This document shows, in pieces, positions 6,867 through 14,767 of a stretch of DNA of 44,762 nt (position 1 is its first letter; each line of letters begins with the position of its first letter). Below the pieces are notes generated by a model. The model was not told the DNA's origin and made no database searches. It saw only the letters and a program-made list of their open reading frames with translations. The stretch spans positions 1 to 44,762 of the forward strand of contig CAMOFE010000003.1 in assembly GCA_946613195.1 (NCBI GenBank), given 5' to 3'. Source of the stretch: an uncultured Alphaproteobacteria bacterium. GTDB lineage: Bacteria; Pseudomonadota; Alphaproteobacteria; Rs-D84. A program made the position numbers and the translations under genes.

Positions 6867-7172
6867 ATGAGAAAGTTGAATGTTGTTCATAATGCGCTGG
6901 TGTTTCGTGAAACACGCAATCGGGGTCAATATAGATGCAGTTTTGTTACATCTAAACATTGTCCATTAAATATGGATAATTGTTGTTGCCGCGAAGATGT
7001 TGGTGTATGCACACGTTCTGGGAAAAAGGGGGCTGAGGCATGTATTTGCCGTATCGGTGGTAAATTATCAACAAATGATGTGAAAGAATGGTCTGGGGTT
7101 ATATTAAATAAATTTGGCGGACATGTAATGTTAAACGCGCTGGTAAAAATGTTGAATTCGCGTAAACGTTAA
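6867..7172 (+). CDS. Cytosolic cysteine-cluster protein (101 aa), unknown
   Basis: The family is not recognised. The first 20 residues are basic and polar with no hydrophobic core, so export is unlikely. Eight cysteines fall within 38 residues (24, 32, 39, 40, 41, 48, 59, 61), including a CCC triplet and a C-x-C, which suggests metal or Fe-S binding. The C-terminal third (70-101) is a Cys-free, probably helical region with Lys/Arg at the end. An AGGGGG box supports the ATG. Its stop overlaps the stop of the convergent PagL-like gene by 4 nt. Confidence 0.65.
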   Translation: MRKLNVVHNALVFRETRNRGQYRCSFVTSKHCPLNMDNCCCREDVGVCTRSGKKGAEACICRIGGKLSTNDVKEWSGVILNKFGGHVMLNALVKMLNSRKR

Positions 7173-7723
7173 AAACTGTAATTCACAGATAAACCCAAAA
7201 AGTTAAAACCGTGGTTTGTTTTTGTTAAATCCCCGTTGGAAAAGTGAATTGTAAATAATTCTGCGCGCCAATGGGGACTTATCTTTTTCCCAACAAACAA
7301 TTTTTCACCAAAGAATAGACGACTGGAAACCCATCGGTCGTGGTTGTCCCGATAATATGGACCAATGCCCGCCCCCAAATAAAACCCAGAATATTTTATC
7401 AGTGCAACATCCCACGATGCCCCCACCCCAAAAAACGACAGCCCACGTGCAGAATCGTGCGCGATATTTTGCATAACACTGACATTTACGCGTGCGGGCA
7501 ATCTTAGAACATCTGTTGGTTGGGAATATGTCGCTATTAAAAAAGTCATTGGACCAAAATCCCAATCGCCGGGGTAAACCAGGTGCAACAGTGAACCCTT
7601 GCCTGTGCCGTTCGCCACAGATAGCGATACAGAATTAATATGCCCATCGCCAAACATTGGGTTTTCTGCGGCGTGTGCAGTAATTGCGCACATAAAAACG
7701 AACAGAAATGTAATTTTTTTCAT
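7169..7723 (-). CDS. PagL-like lipid A 3-O-deacylase / acyloxyacyl hydrolase family
   Basis: The 184-aa protein starts with a signal peptide (residues 1-18, ending AHA) and continues as alternating beta-strands with a terminal Phe, as expected for an outer-membrane beta-barrel. Near the C-terminus the motif TIHFSN (158-163) matches the PagL active-site signature H-x-S-N, giving His160 and Ser162; the third catalytic acidic residue cannot be placed with confidence. A YSQPT...LPAR block (66-78) is shared with the paralog at 12481-13038. PagL removes the 3-position acyl chain of lipid A in the outer membrane. I take the start at 7723 because the signal peptide begins there; the longer frame has no such N-terminus. 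It is divergent from the 7838 gene. Confidence 0.7.
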   Translation of the reverse strand: MKKITFLFVFMCAITAHAAENPMFGDGHINSVSLSVANGTGKGSLLHLVYPGDWDFGPMTFLIATYSQPTDVLRLPARVNVSVMQNIAHDSARGLSFFGVGASWDVALIKYSGFYLGAGIGPYYRDNHDRWVSSRLFFGEKLFVGKKISPHWRAELFTIHFSNGDLTKTNHGFNFLGLSVNYSF

Positions 7724-7769
7724 AAGGCTTATTTTATCATATTTTTCCGTGATTTTATAATAAAAATCA

Positions 7770-7798
7770 TTGACGGCGTGATGCACAAATTCTATTAT
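7770..7798 (+). promoter_or_regulatory. Promoter for the exported coiled-coil protein
   Basis: TTGACG (7770-7775), a 17-nt spacer and TATTAT (7793-7798), about 40 nt before the ATG at 7838. Confidence 0.55.
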
Positions 7799-7837
7799 GC
7801 AGATGTTTAACAACCAAAAACAAAAAAGGGGAATATC

Positions 7838-8338
7838 ATGAAAAAAACAGTTTTGGTCAGTTTAATTGGAATTATGGCGGTCAGTGCCGCAAACGCTGGA
7901 TTCTGGTCGCGGTTGGGCTTTGGTAAAAGCGCGGAACCACAAACACTGGAACAGGCGTGCAACAAAGACGATATTACTGCGATTTGTCCAGAAATTGCGC
8001 TGGGTGAAAAAACATTGGTACAATGCTTGTCTGAAAATATATCCAGTTTGTCTAAAAAATGTGCAAATTATGTAAAGAAATCTGTATCCGATGGTGTCGC
8101 AGATGCCAAAGAAAAAGCTGCAGAAGCCAAGGCAGAATGGCAGGCGAAAAAAGAAGAATTAGCCGCCGCCAAGGCAGAAAGACAGGCAGAACGTGCCGCA
8201 GAAAAAGAAGCACGCAAAGCGGAAATTGCAGAAAAGAAAGCCCAGGTTAAAGCCGCTGGTAAAGATGTTGCCGACAGTGCAAAGCAAACAGGCAAAGACT
8301 TAAAAGAAACAGCAGATTCAATGAAAAACTTGTTCTAA
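7838..8338 (+). CDS. Exported protein with one Cys-rich (GLG1-like) repeat and a coiled coil
   Basis: The signal peptide covers residues 1-20 (cleaves after ANA). The mature protein has a four-cysteine block (Cys41, 50, 63, 75) whose spacing and surroundings (AICPEI, QCLSENIS, LSKKC) match the cysteine-rich GLG1 repeat (PF00839) found in small periplasmic proteins. Residues 85-150 are an Ala/Lys/Glu-rich, highly charged helix, almost certainly a long coiled coil. An AAGGGG box lies before the ATG. It is monocistronic with its own terminator. The function is unknown; a periplasmic structural or binding role is a guess. Confidence 0.75.
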   Translation: MKKTVLVSLIGIMAVSAANAGFWSRLGFGKSAEPQTLEQACNKDDITAICPEIALGEKTLVQCLSENISSLSKKCANYVKKSVSDGVADAKEKAAEAKAEWQAKKEELAAAKAERQAERAAEKEARKAEIAEKKAQVKAAGKDVADSAKQTGKDLKETADSMKNLF

Positions 8339-8345
8339 AAAAAAT

Positions 8346-8365
8346 CGGCATCTGCCGTTTTTTTT
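8346..8365 (+). terminator. Intrinsic terminator
   Basis: CGGC (8346-8349), loop ATCT, GCCG (8354-8357), then T8. It follows the coiled-coil gene. Confidence 0.75.
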
Positions 8366-8366
8366 A

Positions 8367-8488
8367 AGTGAATAGTGAATAGTGAACAGTGAATAGTGTT
8401 TGTGCGCCGACATTCTGTCGGCGCAACATTAATTAATGCGCCCGCACAATTTGTGCGGGCATTCATCCATTATTCACTAACTCTCACT
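8367..8488. repeat. Palindromic intergenic element with 7-bp tandem repeats (MITE/REP-like)
   Basis: It begins with 4.5 tandem copies of AGTGAAT (8367-8398, one copy with C for T), followed by a 9-bp hairpin (8404-8412/8416-8424) and an 8-bp hairpin (8440-8447/8453-8460). It ends with TATTCACT (8471-8478), the inverted copy of the first repeat, and a related TCTCACT (8482-8488). There is no coding potential. The nested inverted arms resemble a small non-autonomous mobile element or a REP/BIME unit. No second copy is visible in this window. Confidence 0.5.
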
Positions 8489-8555
8489 TTTCCTGTTTAC
8501 AAAAATGCGCAATATGTGATATAATTAATCAGAATATATTTATAGGAGAGGTTTT

Positions 8556-10658
8556 ATGAAAAATCGTAATGTCGCAGATTTGTGCAAAAATGCGGTTGGA
8601 ACTGTGTTTTTGTTGGCGGGTGCGTTTTTCGTTTGTTCAACATTGTTGTCAATGCGGGCGGTATTGGCGGACCCGATTGCGCCAACAGATGCCGCAACAG
8701 CGGGCGCAATGCGTGGTGATGGTGTGATGCGTTCCGGCCGTGCCAGCCCACGTAATACATCTGCAAACAGAAATACAAATGTTGCGCGTCCTGCAACAAC
8801 TGCACGCAGTGTATCGGCGCGTCCGTCTGTGGTAAATAACGCAAACCGTACGACCAGTGCATCGCGTGGTGTTGTGGCGCGTACGGCAACAAATGGTGGT
8901 GCACGCGCGACCAAATCGCGCGGCGTTACGGCGCGTACGGCAACCGCCACCGTGGCCAGCCCAGAACGTGTATCAATCCAGGGGTCGGCAATTCGTGGTT
9001 CGCGCGCAATTGTTGGCACTAACAGCAATTTAACCAGTTACACATATCTGTCTAACAAGTTATATACAGGAAATTATTCCAATATTATTGATTCCAGTAC
9101 AGGTTTGATTTCTGCGGATGCGTATTCAACATGTTTGGAATCTTACTATACATGTATGGATGAAATTTGCACTGCACGCAGTTCGGCAAAACGTCGTTGT
9201 TCATGCGCGGCACGTGTTACCAATTTTATGGAGGCCGAAGAAGCCCTGAAATCAGCCAACGAAGAATTGATAAAGGCATCTGGGGAATTGGCATTATTAT
9301 TGGCAAACAAAGGTAAGGATGTATCTGATGCATTTCAATTAACAGATGCAGAAAAAGTTATGAACTGTGTTTCATGGCAGGAAACAACCGGTAAATATGG
9401 CGTGAATTCACAGCAAGCAAAAGATTGGTGCTCATCGCATAATATATTTGCATCTGGTGGTGGCGAAATAAGTTCGTGTGCAAAACCTGCTTATTGTTCT
9501 AAAAACGGGAATAATTTCGGATTTGATATTGCAAATATAGAAGGTTCTTCGTCAGATATATTGGCATCATTGCAGGCGTGGGCGGATGCGAAAAATAAAT
9601 CAATGTCATATGTTGCAGACGATAAAGATAATTTGTTAAGCGCGTTTGCAAATGTGTCAATAATTGTATCTGACCTGGCGGGAATTTCCACAAAATCAGA
9701 TACAACAATTGATAACTTGGCACAGACATGGGGCTATGATTTGTTTGAGTATGCACATAACAATGTTTGCAGCCGTGTTTTAGATTCTTGCTTTAACGGT
9801 ATTTATGAAGGTTGTGGCACACCACCGTCTGGGGGTAAATGTGCAAATGGCGCAACAGGGTCTTGTCCGTTTAATTACAACAGTAAAATAACTGTTTCTT
9901 CATCGGGGGATGTTGTGTTAAATGAACGCGGAACAACATCTGTTACATCGTCAACATATGCGACATGTCTGGGATATACAGCAACCACAGGTGATCCGTA
10001 TGGCACATTGCGTGGCCCGGTTGCCGATGCGCGTCGCAGCATAATGCAGAAATATCTGCTGGATGCAAATGCGGACTGTGATACATATGGCGAAGAATTA
10101 AAGACATTGGCGCAAAATATATCGTATCAAAAAATTGCAGCGCAACAGGCGTTGCAACAGAAACGTCTGGAATTTGCAAATAATGAACGCGATACGATTC
10201 GCAATAATGCGTTGGCGGCAATTACCAACTTTAACGAATGTATCGGCGAATTACTGGATTGCTATGAAACCCAGGCGCAATCGTATTCTAATTGGCCAGA
10301 TGCGCGTATAAAAACATATTGCGCCCAGATTGCGAATGTTCCACATTGCTATGAACAGATGATTTGCTATCCTTCAACTGCAACATTCTATGCGGTTATT
10401 GATAAAGCGGACAGCACAAATTGTTCTAACAGCCAGGATTACACCAAGAACACATGCCGTAATATCGTAAGTTTAAGCGAAATATTAAGCGGTGTTGTGG
10501 GTGCTGTATCGGGTTATCAGATAACTTATAATGAACCAGAAACAAATGTGTCCGGTCATTACACAGGTAATTCCGATTCTGCCAGCATCCGAGAGGCATG
10601 TTTGCAACAGGCGGGTATATCTGAAATCCGTAATTGGACAAGGAGTACTGGCGAATAA
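8556..10658 (+). CDS. Large exported Cys-rich protein (700 aa), family member A
   Basis: A long signal peptide (residues 1-38: hydrophobic core 14-32, cleavage near VLA) is followed by a low-complexity Arg/Ser/Thr/Ala/Asn region (about 45-150). A cysteine motif C-x6-CMD-x2-C-x9-C-S-C (Cys193, 200, 205, 215, 217) leads into a helical Ala/Glu/Lys segment (225-250). More than 20 further cysteines are scattered to the C-terminus, suggesting a disulfide-stabilised periplasmic or surface protein. The identical motif spacing and order occurs in the 808-aa protein at 35548, so these are paralogs. I recognise no described family. AGGAG supports the start. It is monocistronic with a terminator at 10665. 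Confidence 0.75.
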   Translation: MKNRNVADLCKNAVGTVFLLAGAFFVCSTLLSMRAVLADPIAPTDAATAGAMRGDGVMRSGRASPRNTSANRNTNVARPATTARSVSARPSVVNNANRTTSASRGVVARTATNGGARATKSRGVTARTATATVASPERVSIQGSAIRGSRAIVGTNSNLTSYTYLSNKLYTGNYSNIIDSSTGLISADAYSTCLESYYTCMDEICTARSSAKRRCSCAARVTNFMEAEEALKSANEELIKASGELALLLANKGKDVSDAFQLTDAEKVMNCVSWQETTGKYGVNSQQAKDWCSSHNIFASGGGEISSCAKPAYCSKNGNNFGFDIANIEGSSSDILASLQAWADAKNKSMSYVADDKDNLLSAFANVSIIVSDLAGISTKSDTTIDNLAQTWGYDLFEYAHNNVCSRVLDSCFNGIYEGCGTPPSGGKCANGATGSCPFNYNSKITVSSSGDVVLNERGTTSVTSSTYATCLGYTATTGDPYGTLRGPVADARRSIMQKYLLDANADCDTYGEELKTLAQNISYQKIAAQQALQQKRLEFANNERDTIRNNALAAITNFNECIGELLDCYETQAQSYSNWPDARIKTYCAQIANVPHCYEQMICYPSTATFYAVIDKADSTNCSNSQDYTKNTCRNIVSLSEILSGVVGAVSGYQITYNEPETNVSGHYTGNSDSASIREACLQQAGISEIRNWTRSTGE

Positions 10659-10664
10659 AATTAA

Positions 10665-10692
10665 AAATCCCCATTATTTTGGGGATTTTTTT
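10665..10692 (+). terminator. Intrinsic terminator
   Basis: AAATCCCC (10665-10672), 8-nt loop, GGGGATTT (10681-10688), T-run to 10692. Confidence 0.85.
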
Positions 10693-10790
10693 ACCAATTA
10701 CAAACATGTTCCTCTCATGCGTGGGGATATCCACGAAGTGGCGGGAAAGTGTTTTTTCATTGGTTATAAACAACCAACCAGGCACATGCG

Positions 10791-10823
10791 TAAAAACAAA
10801 ACCACACGTTCGTGTGGTTTTTT
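10791..10823. terminator. Terminator of tRNA-Val (bidirectional)
   Basis: AACCACAC (10800-10807), loop GTTC, GTGTGGTT (10812-10819). On the minus strand it is followed by TTTGTTTTTA and lies just behind the tRNA 3' end; a T-run also exists on the plus strand. Confidence 0.75.
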
Positions 10824-10825
10824 CG

Positions 10826-10901
10826 TGGTGGATGCTAACGGACTCGAACCGCTGACCCTCTGCGTGTAAAGCAGATGCTCTACCAACTGAGCTAAGCATC
10901 C
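10826..10901 (-). tRNA. tRNA-Val (UAC)
   Basis: A 76-nt cloverleaf on the minus strand: acceptor GGATGCT pairs with AGCATCC, followed by A73 and an encoded CCA. It has the D-loop AGCTCAGTTGGTAGAGC and the T-arm GGTTCGA. The anticodon loop TTTACAC gives anticodon TAC, Val. Confidence 0.95.
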
Positions 10902-10920
10902 AAAACTGATAGGCTATGCG

Positions 10921-10949
10921 ATAATATATCTTTTTTATCGCGTTGTCCA
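10921..10949 (-). promoter_or_regulatory. Promoter of tRNA-Val
   Basis: On the minus strand TGGACA (10949-10944), a 17-nt spacer and TATTAT (10926-10921), about 20 nt before the tRNA 5' end. Confidence 0.55.
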
Positions 10950-10952
10950 GTT

Positions 10953-11390
10953 TTATTTCGCATGTGTTTGCATTATTGCAGTAAATGTGGCCTCGGCTAC
11001 TTTCTTGCCGGCAACCATTGCAATTCCGTGGAATTTATACATTGTCATCTTGGACATAATGGTTTCTACGTGTAATTCCAATGTGTCGCCTGGACGCACC
11101 ATATTAGAAAACTTAATCTTTTCCATGGTCGTAAAGAATCCCAGTGTGTTTTCATATGTAACACCTAACTTCTTGAATACAACAAAGCATGCGGTTTGGG
11201 CCAATGCCTCTATCTGTAATACCCCAGGCATAATTGGATTGTCCGGAAAATGTCCCGCACACCAAAATTCATTATCGCGCACATGGTGAATGCCAACGCC
11301 ACTGGATTCTGTATATTCGCGAATTTCGTCAATCATACGCATATTACCACGATGTGGAATAACGTTTTCAATCCCTGTTGCATCAATCAT
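10953..11390 (-). CDS. fabZ: 3-hydroxyacyl-ACP dehydratase FabZ
   Basis: Dehydrates (3R)-hydroxyacyl-ACP in fatty acid synthesis (cytosol). The hot-dog fold signature is complete: the N-terminal IPHRGNMRMID block, CAGHFPDNPIMPGVL with catalytic His47, and QIEALAQ with catalytic Glu61. The length (145 aa) is typical. I choose the ATG at 11390 because it has an AAAGG site 7 nt upstream and gives the normal family N-terminus; an ATG at 11426 would overlap lpxD. It follows lpxD by 11 nt, the classical lpxD-fabZ order that joins lipid A and fatty acid synthesis. Confidence 0.95.
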   Translation of the reverse strand: MIDATGIENVIPHRGNMRMIDEIREYTESSGVGIHHVRDNEFWCAGHFPDNPIMPGVLQIEALAQTACFVVFKKLGVTYENTLGFFTTMEKIKFSNMVRPGDTLELHVETIMSKMTMYKFHGIAMVAGKKVAEATFTAIMQTHAK

Positions 11391-11401
11391 TGTTTTGCCT
11401 T

Positions 11402-12442
11402 TTATTTTGCGTTTTTTTTCAGCCATGCATAGTGTCGCCAAAACTCTGTTCCTGGTGCCGCCGGAAATCCCATTTGGCGTTCACCGTCCGGAATATCACG
11501 AAATACACCTGACTTTGCACCGATTTCAACATCGTTGCCAATTTTAACACCGTTTGCAACACCGACCTGGCCCGCCAGTAATGCGCGGTCCCCAATTTTA
11601 ACACCGCCAGTCAGACCAACACCCGACGCCAAGAAGCATTCGCGCCCAACAACCGCACCATGTGCAATTTGACACAGGTTATCAATCTTGGTCCCATCGC
11701 CAATAATTGTGTCTGTTAACGCGCCACGGTCAATACAAGTGTTTGCTCCGACAGATACACGATTCCCCAATACAACGCGCCCAGTATGCGGAATAAACAC
11801 ATTATGACCGTCTTGGCGCGTGTAACCAAATCCGTCTTTGCCAATAACTGCACCGGGGTGAATAATACAATCGGCGCCAATTGTGGCGTTTTCAATGTGT
11901 GCGCCATGTCCGATAACTGTTCCGCGACCAATTGTTACATTGCGCCCGATGAATGCCCCAGGATAGATTTTAACATCCACCTCTAACACAGTGCCAGATT
12001 CAATTGTTGCATATTGTCCAACATAAACTGTCTTGCGTTTACGCATAAATACCCCACGTTCAATGGTGGCATGGCGACTGATGCCACGGCGTGGTGGTTC
12101 GGCATAAATTTCGCCCAAAATTTTGACAATATTGCCGCGCGGACTGTCTGTAACCAGTAATGTTGCACCGTTTGGTGCATCAGATATATGTTCGGGTTGA
12201 ACCAGAATAACACTGGCGCGGGTATTGCGCAGTACATCAATCGGCAAAATCTTGAACGCATTACTGTTGCGTTCGGTGGAATAAAATGCCAATTCCCCGG
12301 GTTTTGCATCAGCAATCGGCGCAACCCCGCGTACAGGCGTGTTTGCATCGCCACGCAATTCCAAACCGAATTTTGTGGCCAATTCACCGGCTGTTTTTAT
12401 CGTGGCCGCCGGCATAAACCAAGATTTAATAAAACTAAACAT
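11402..12442 (-). CDS. lpxD: UDP-3-O-acylglucosamine N-acyltransferase LpxD
   Basis: Adds the N-linked 3-hydroxyacyl chain in lipid A synthesis. The N-terminal uridine-binding domain (about 1-105) is followed by a left-handed beta-helix of hexapeptide repeats. Family marks seen are GKDGFGY, IPHTGRV, IDRGALTDTIIGDG and DNLCQIAH with the catalytic His in the last block. At 346 aa it has the expected length. Translation starts 6 nt after a perfect TATAAT on the minus strand, so the mRNA is probably leaderless. It is upstream of fabZ; a PagL-like lipid A hydrolase gene lies just before it. lpxA is not in the window. Confidence 0.95.
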   Translation of the reverse strand: MFSFIKSWFMPAATIKTAGELATKFGLELRGDANTPVRGVAPIADAKPGELAFYSTERNSNAFKILPIDVLRNTRASVILVQPEHISDAPNGATLLVTDSPRGNIVKILGEIYAEPPRRGISRHATIERGVFMRKRKTVYVGQYATIESGTVLEVDVKIYPGAFIGRNVTIGRGTVIGHGAHIENATIGADCIIHPGAVIGKDGFGYTRQDGHNVFIPHTGRVVLGNRVSVGANTCIDRGALTDTIIGDGTKIDNLCQIAHGAVVGRECFLASGVGLTGGVKIGDRALLAGQVGVANGVKIGNDVEIGAKSGVFRDIPDGERQMGFPAAPGTEFWRHYAWLKKNAK

Positions 12443-12448
12443 ACACGA

Positions 12449-12454
12449 ATTATA
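12449..12454 (-). promoter_or_regulatory. -10 box of lpxD, leaderless arrangement
   Basis: TATAAT on the minus strand at 12454-12449, six bases before the ATG at 12442; no ribosome site. The -35 is weak. Confidence 0.5.
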
Positions 12455-12480
12455 AACTATTTTTTACAAAAGTACACAAA

Positions 12481-13038
12481 TTAAAAATTATATGTCATCC
12501 CCATTCCATAAAAAGCATAAGAATGGTTGGCGGCGGTATTCGCATTAGAAAAGTGTTTCATAAATATTTCCAAGCCAACGCGGTCTGTTAAATGAAAGCC
12601 GCCGGTTAATTGAAACTTAAATAATAATTTTGCGCCCAGACGTTCATTTTGTTGTGCCTGTAATCCTGCACCGCCACCGACTGCGAAATACCACTTTTTA
12701 CCGTATAATAACGCGACATCTGCGGACAGTATTCCAATTGGAATTGAATATCTGTCCCATTGCCAACCATATTTACTGCCGAAACCAACAGTTTGTGCCA
12801 CATTTAATGATTGCCGTGCCGGCAGTCCGAAAAATGTTGTTGGTTGCGAATATTGACCGTGAAACAGGAAAAACGGTACAAATCGTGCTGGTACTGGTAC
12901 GATAATACCGCTATCCAGGCCATATCCAACATTAAATGCAACCTGGTTTTCATATTTGCCCATAAACGGATTGTAATCAGCCACCGCAGGCGCAGTTCCA
13001 ATAATCGCAAGAGTCAAGGCAGTGGCAATTTTTCGCAT
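12481..13038 (-). CDS. PagL-like lipid A deacylase, second paralog
   Basis: The 185-aa protein has a signal peptide (residues 1-20, ending AVA) and a beta-rich mature part ending in Phe, as for an outer-membrane barrel. The MKHFSN motif (160-165) gives His162 and Ser164, the PagL H-x-S-N pair. The block YSQPT...LPARQSLNV (63-80) is shared with the paralog at 7169-7723, but much of the middle differs. It lies directly upstream of lpxD and fabZ on the same strand, which supports a lipid A role. Its ATG is 6 nt behind TATAAT, so it is probably leaderless. The enzymatic activity remains inference. Confidence 0.7.
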   Translation of the reverse strand: MRKIATALTLAIIGTAPAVADYNPFMGKYENQVAFNVGYGLDSGIIVPVPARFVPFFLFHGQYSQPTTFFGLPARQSLNVAQTVGFGSKYGWQWDRYSIPIGILSADVALLYGKKWYFAVGGGAGLQAQQNERLGAKLLFKFQLTGGFHLTDRVGLEIFMKHFSNANTAANHSYAFYGMGMTYNF

Positions 13039-13044
13039 GGGGCA

Positions 13045-13073
13045 ATTATATCATTTTTTAGGGCTGTTCGCAA
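13045..13073 (-). promoter_or_regulatory. Promoter of the PagL-like gene, leaderless arrangement
   Basis: On the minus strand TTGCGA (13073-13068), a 17-nt spacer, TATAAT (13050-13045), then 6 nt and the ATG at 13038. Confidence 0.6.
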
Positions 13074-13142
13074 ATTAAAACATTAAAAGTTATAACAAAT
13101 ATTTTCTTTTTTGCGATTTGCAGTAATTTTTCAACAAAAGAC

Positions 13143-13170
13143 TTGACTTTATGGGGTGAAAATGTATTAT
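13143..13170 (+). promoter_or_regulatory. Promoter of rplU-rpmA
   Basis: TTGACT (13143-13148), a 16-nt spacer and TATTAT (13165-13170), 69 nt before the rplU start. Confidence 0.6.
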
Positions 13171-13239
13171 TTGCATAAACTTTTCGTCAAAACGCAAAAT
13201 TGACGATGCAAAAATAAAACATAACCAAAGAGAAAGAAT

Positions 13240-13539
13240 ATGAGTGAATATGCAATCTTTCAGACCGGTGGCAAACAATATCGTGTAAAGCAGGGCGATA
13301 TTATCAAGGTTGAAAAACTGGATGCCACAGATCGGGTTGAATTTGACCAGGTCTTGATGGTTGGCGACAAAATTGGCGCACCATTTGTATCTGGGGCACG
13401 CGTTGTCGCAACAGTTGTAGAACAGAAACGTGATGATAAAATCTTGGTTTTCAAGAAAAAACGCCGTCAAAATTATCGTCGTACGGCCGGACATCGTCAA
13501 CATATTACTGTTCTGAAAATCACGGAAATCAAGGGCTAG
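13240..13539 (+). CDS. rplU: 50S ribosomal protein L21
   Basis: A 99-aa protein of the 50S subunit that binds 23S rRNA. Family features include the [14 protein letters not shown] opening (5-19) and the [13 protein letters not shown] basic segment near residues 75-87. AAAGAGA precedes the ATG. It is followed 21 nt later by rpmA, the conserved L21-L27 pair. The obg gene, often next in this operon, is absent here. Confidence 0.97.
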   Translation: MSEYAIFQTGGKQYRVKQGDIIKVEKLDATDRVEFDQVLMVGDKIGAPFVSGARVVATVVEQKRDDKILVFKKKRRQNYRRTAGHRQHITVLKITEIKG

Positions 13540-13560
13540 GCTAGCCGAAGGAGTTAAATT

Positions 13561-13821
13561 ATGGCACACAAGAAAGCAGGCAGTGCATCATCAAATGGAC
13601 GCGATTCCGCAGGACGCAGACTGGGTGTAAAAAAATCTGGTGGCGCACGCGTGATTCCGGGTAATATTATTATTCGTCAACGCGGCACATCGGTGCATCC
13701 AGGCAAAAACGTTGGTATGGGCAAAGATCATACATTGTTCGCCAAGGTTGCTGGCACTGTACAGTTCAAGAAAAGTGTAGGCGACAGAAAAACAGTTTCT
13801 GTTGTTCCAGACGCAGAATAA
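13561..13821 (+). CDS. rpmA: 50S ribosomal protein L27
   Basis: An 86-aa protein whose N-terminus reaches the peptidyl transferase centre. It begins [16 protein letters not shown], the normal unprocessed L27 start, followed by RLGVKKSGG and [17 protein letters not shown] lies before the ATG. It is the second gene of the rplU-rpmA operon and is closed by a strong terminator shared with rmuC. Confidence 0.97.
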   Translation: MAHKKAGSASSNGRDSAGRRLGVKKSGGARVIPGNIIIRQRGTSVHPGKNVGMGKDHTLFAKVAGTVQFKKSVGDRKTVSVVPDAE

Positions 13822-13823
13822 AA

Positions 13824-13846
13824 AATCCGGCATACGCCGGATTTTT
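13824..13846. terminator. Bidirectional terminator between rpmA and rmuC
   Basis: AATCCGGC (13824-13831), loop ATAC, GCCGGATT (13836-13843) with A-run before and T-run after. Confidence 0.85.
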
Positions 13847-14723
13847 ATTCGTCTCCAAAGTCCAGTTCTTTAATTTTTTCAGCACGTGGGGTAATTTTCG
13901 CCACAGATGTTTGTATTTGTTCAATATCATTTACTGCCTGGGCAAAGTGCGTTTGCACACGTCCCGCACGTTCCGACAGACGCGACAAATCTGCCAACAG
14001 CATATCCAGTTCTTTCTTTATTTTCGCCGCTGCGCGTTTTATTTTTATATCAGACAATACTGCACGAATCGTATTTAATGCCGCCCATAATGTTGATGGT
14101 GATACAATAAACACTTTCCGTCGCGCACCATATTCAACAACAGATGGAAATTCACGATGCAATGTTTGGAATATAGATTCTGATGCAATAAACATCATTG
14201 CGCTTTCTGCGGTTTTGCCCGGGATAATATACTTGGTTGCGATTGCATCAATATGATGACGAACATCTGCATCAAATTGTTTGCGTGCAGAATCGTCGTT
14301 TTCGCCGCCGATGCGGTTAAAACTTTCCAGTGGAAATTTACTGTCTATAATCATATCCCCGGGCGGATACGGCAGACGGATTATGCAATCTGGGCGTACG
14401 CCCGATTCCAGCACAGATTGAAACGCGTATGTTTCAGGTGGCATAATGTCAGCAACCAAATCTTCCAGTTGGCGTTCGCCAAATGTTCCGCGTGCCTGTT
14501 TATTACCCATTAATATATTCTTGAAATTCGCAATATCCGCACTGATTGCCTTTAATTCATTTGCGTTTTGTGCCAACGCGCCCATACGTTCTGCCAATCG
14601 TTCACGCAGGCGTGCATTATCTTCGCGCAACGCCGATATATCAACCACCGGACGCCGCATTAACAACACCAGTAACATAACAATTATAACCACCAATAGT
14701 AATATTAAAATATAAGTTGTCAT
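13845..14723 (-). CDS. rmuC: DNA recombination protein RmuC
   Basis: RmuC-family protein (292 aa), membrane-anchored and with a nuclease-like core; the family limits recombination at inverted repeats. An N-terminal hydrophobic span (residues 3-22) is followed by a coiled coil (30-60) and the RmuC core with RGTFGERQLEDL, a MIIDSKFPLESF block and FIVSPSTLWAALNTI. The start at 14723 has an AAAGGA site upstream; longer readings add a non-family N-terminus. It is somewhat shorter than the E. coli form, mainly in the coiled-coil part. It is divergent from def. Confidence 0.9.
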   Translation of the reverse strand: MTTYILILLLVVIIVMLLVLLMRRPVVDISALREDNARLRERLAERMGALAQNANELKAISADIANFKNILMGNKQARGTFGERQLEDLVADIMPPETYAFQSVLESGVRPDCIIRLPYPPGDMIIDSKFPLESFNRIGGENDDSARKQFDADVRHHIDAIATKYIIPGKTAESAMMFIASESIFQTLHREFPSVVEYGARRKVFIVSPSTLWAALNTIRAVLSDIKIKRAAAKIKKELDMLLADLSRLSERAGRVQTHFAQAVNDIEQIQTSVAKITPRAEKIKELDFGDE

Positions 14724-14767
14724 TTCAGAATCCTTTGCTAGAATCATTATATACCAAGGATTATAAA

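Noticed and set aside
8367-8398. CRISPR-like short direct repeats
   Set aside because: The 7-bp copies are directly adjacent without spacers; no CRISPR array or cas gene is seen anywhere in the window.
8540-9028. Long minus-strand open frame opposite the start of the 700-aa protein
   Set aside because: It mirrors the GCN-rich low-complexity coding on the plus strand and has an unnatural Arg/Ala/Thr/Val composition.
10426-10899. Open frames on both strands running through the terminator and tRNA-Val region
   Set aside because: They cross the terminator and the tRNA gene and lack any family match.
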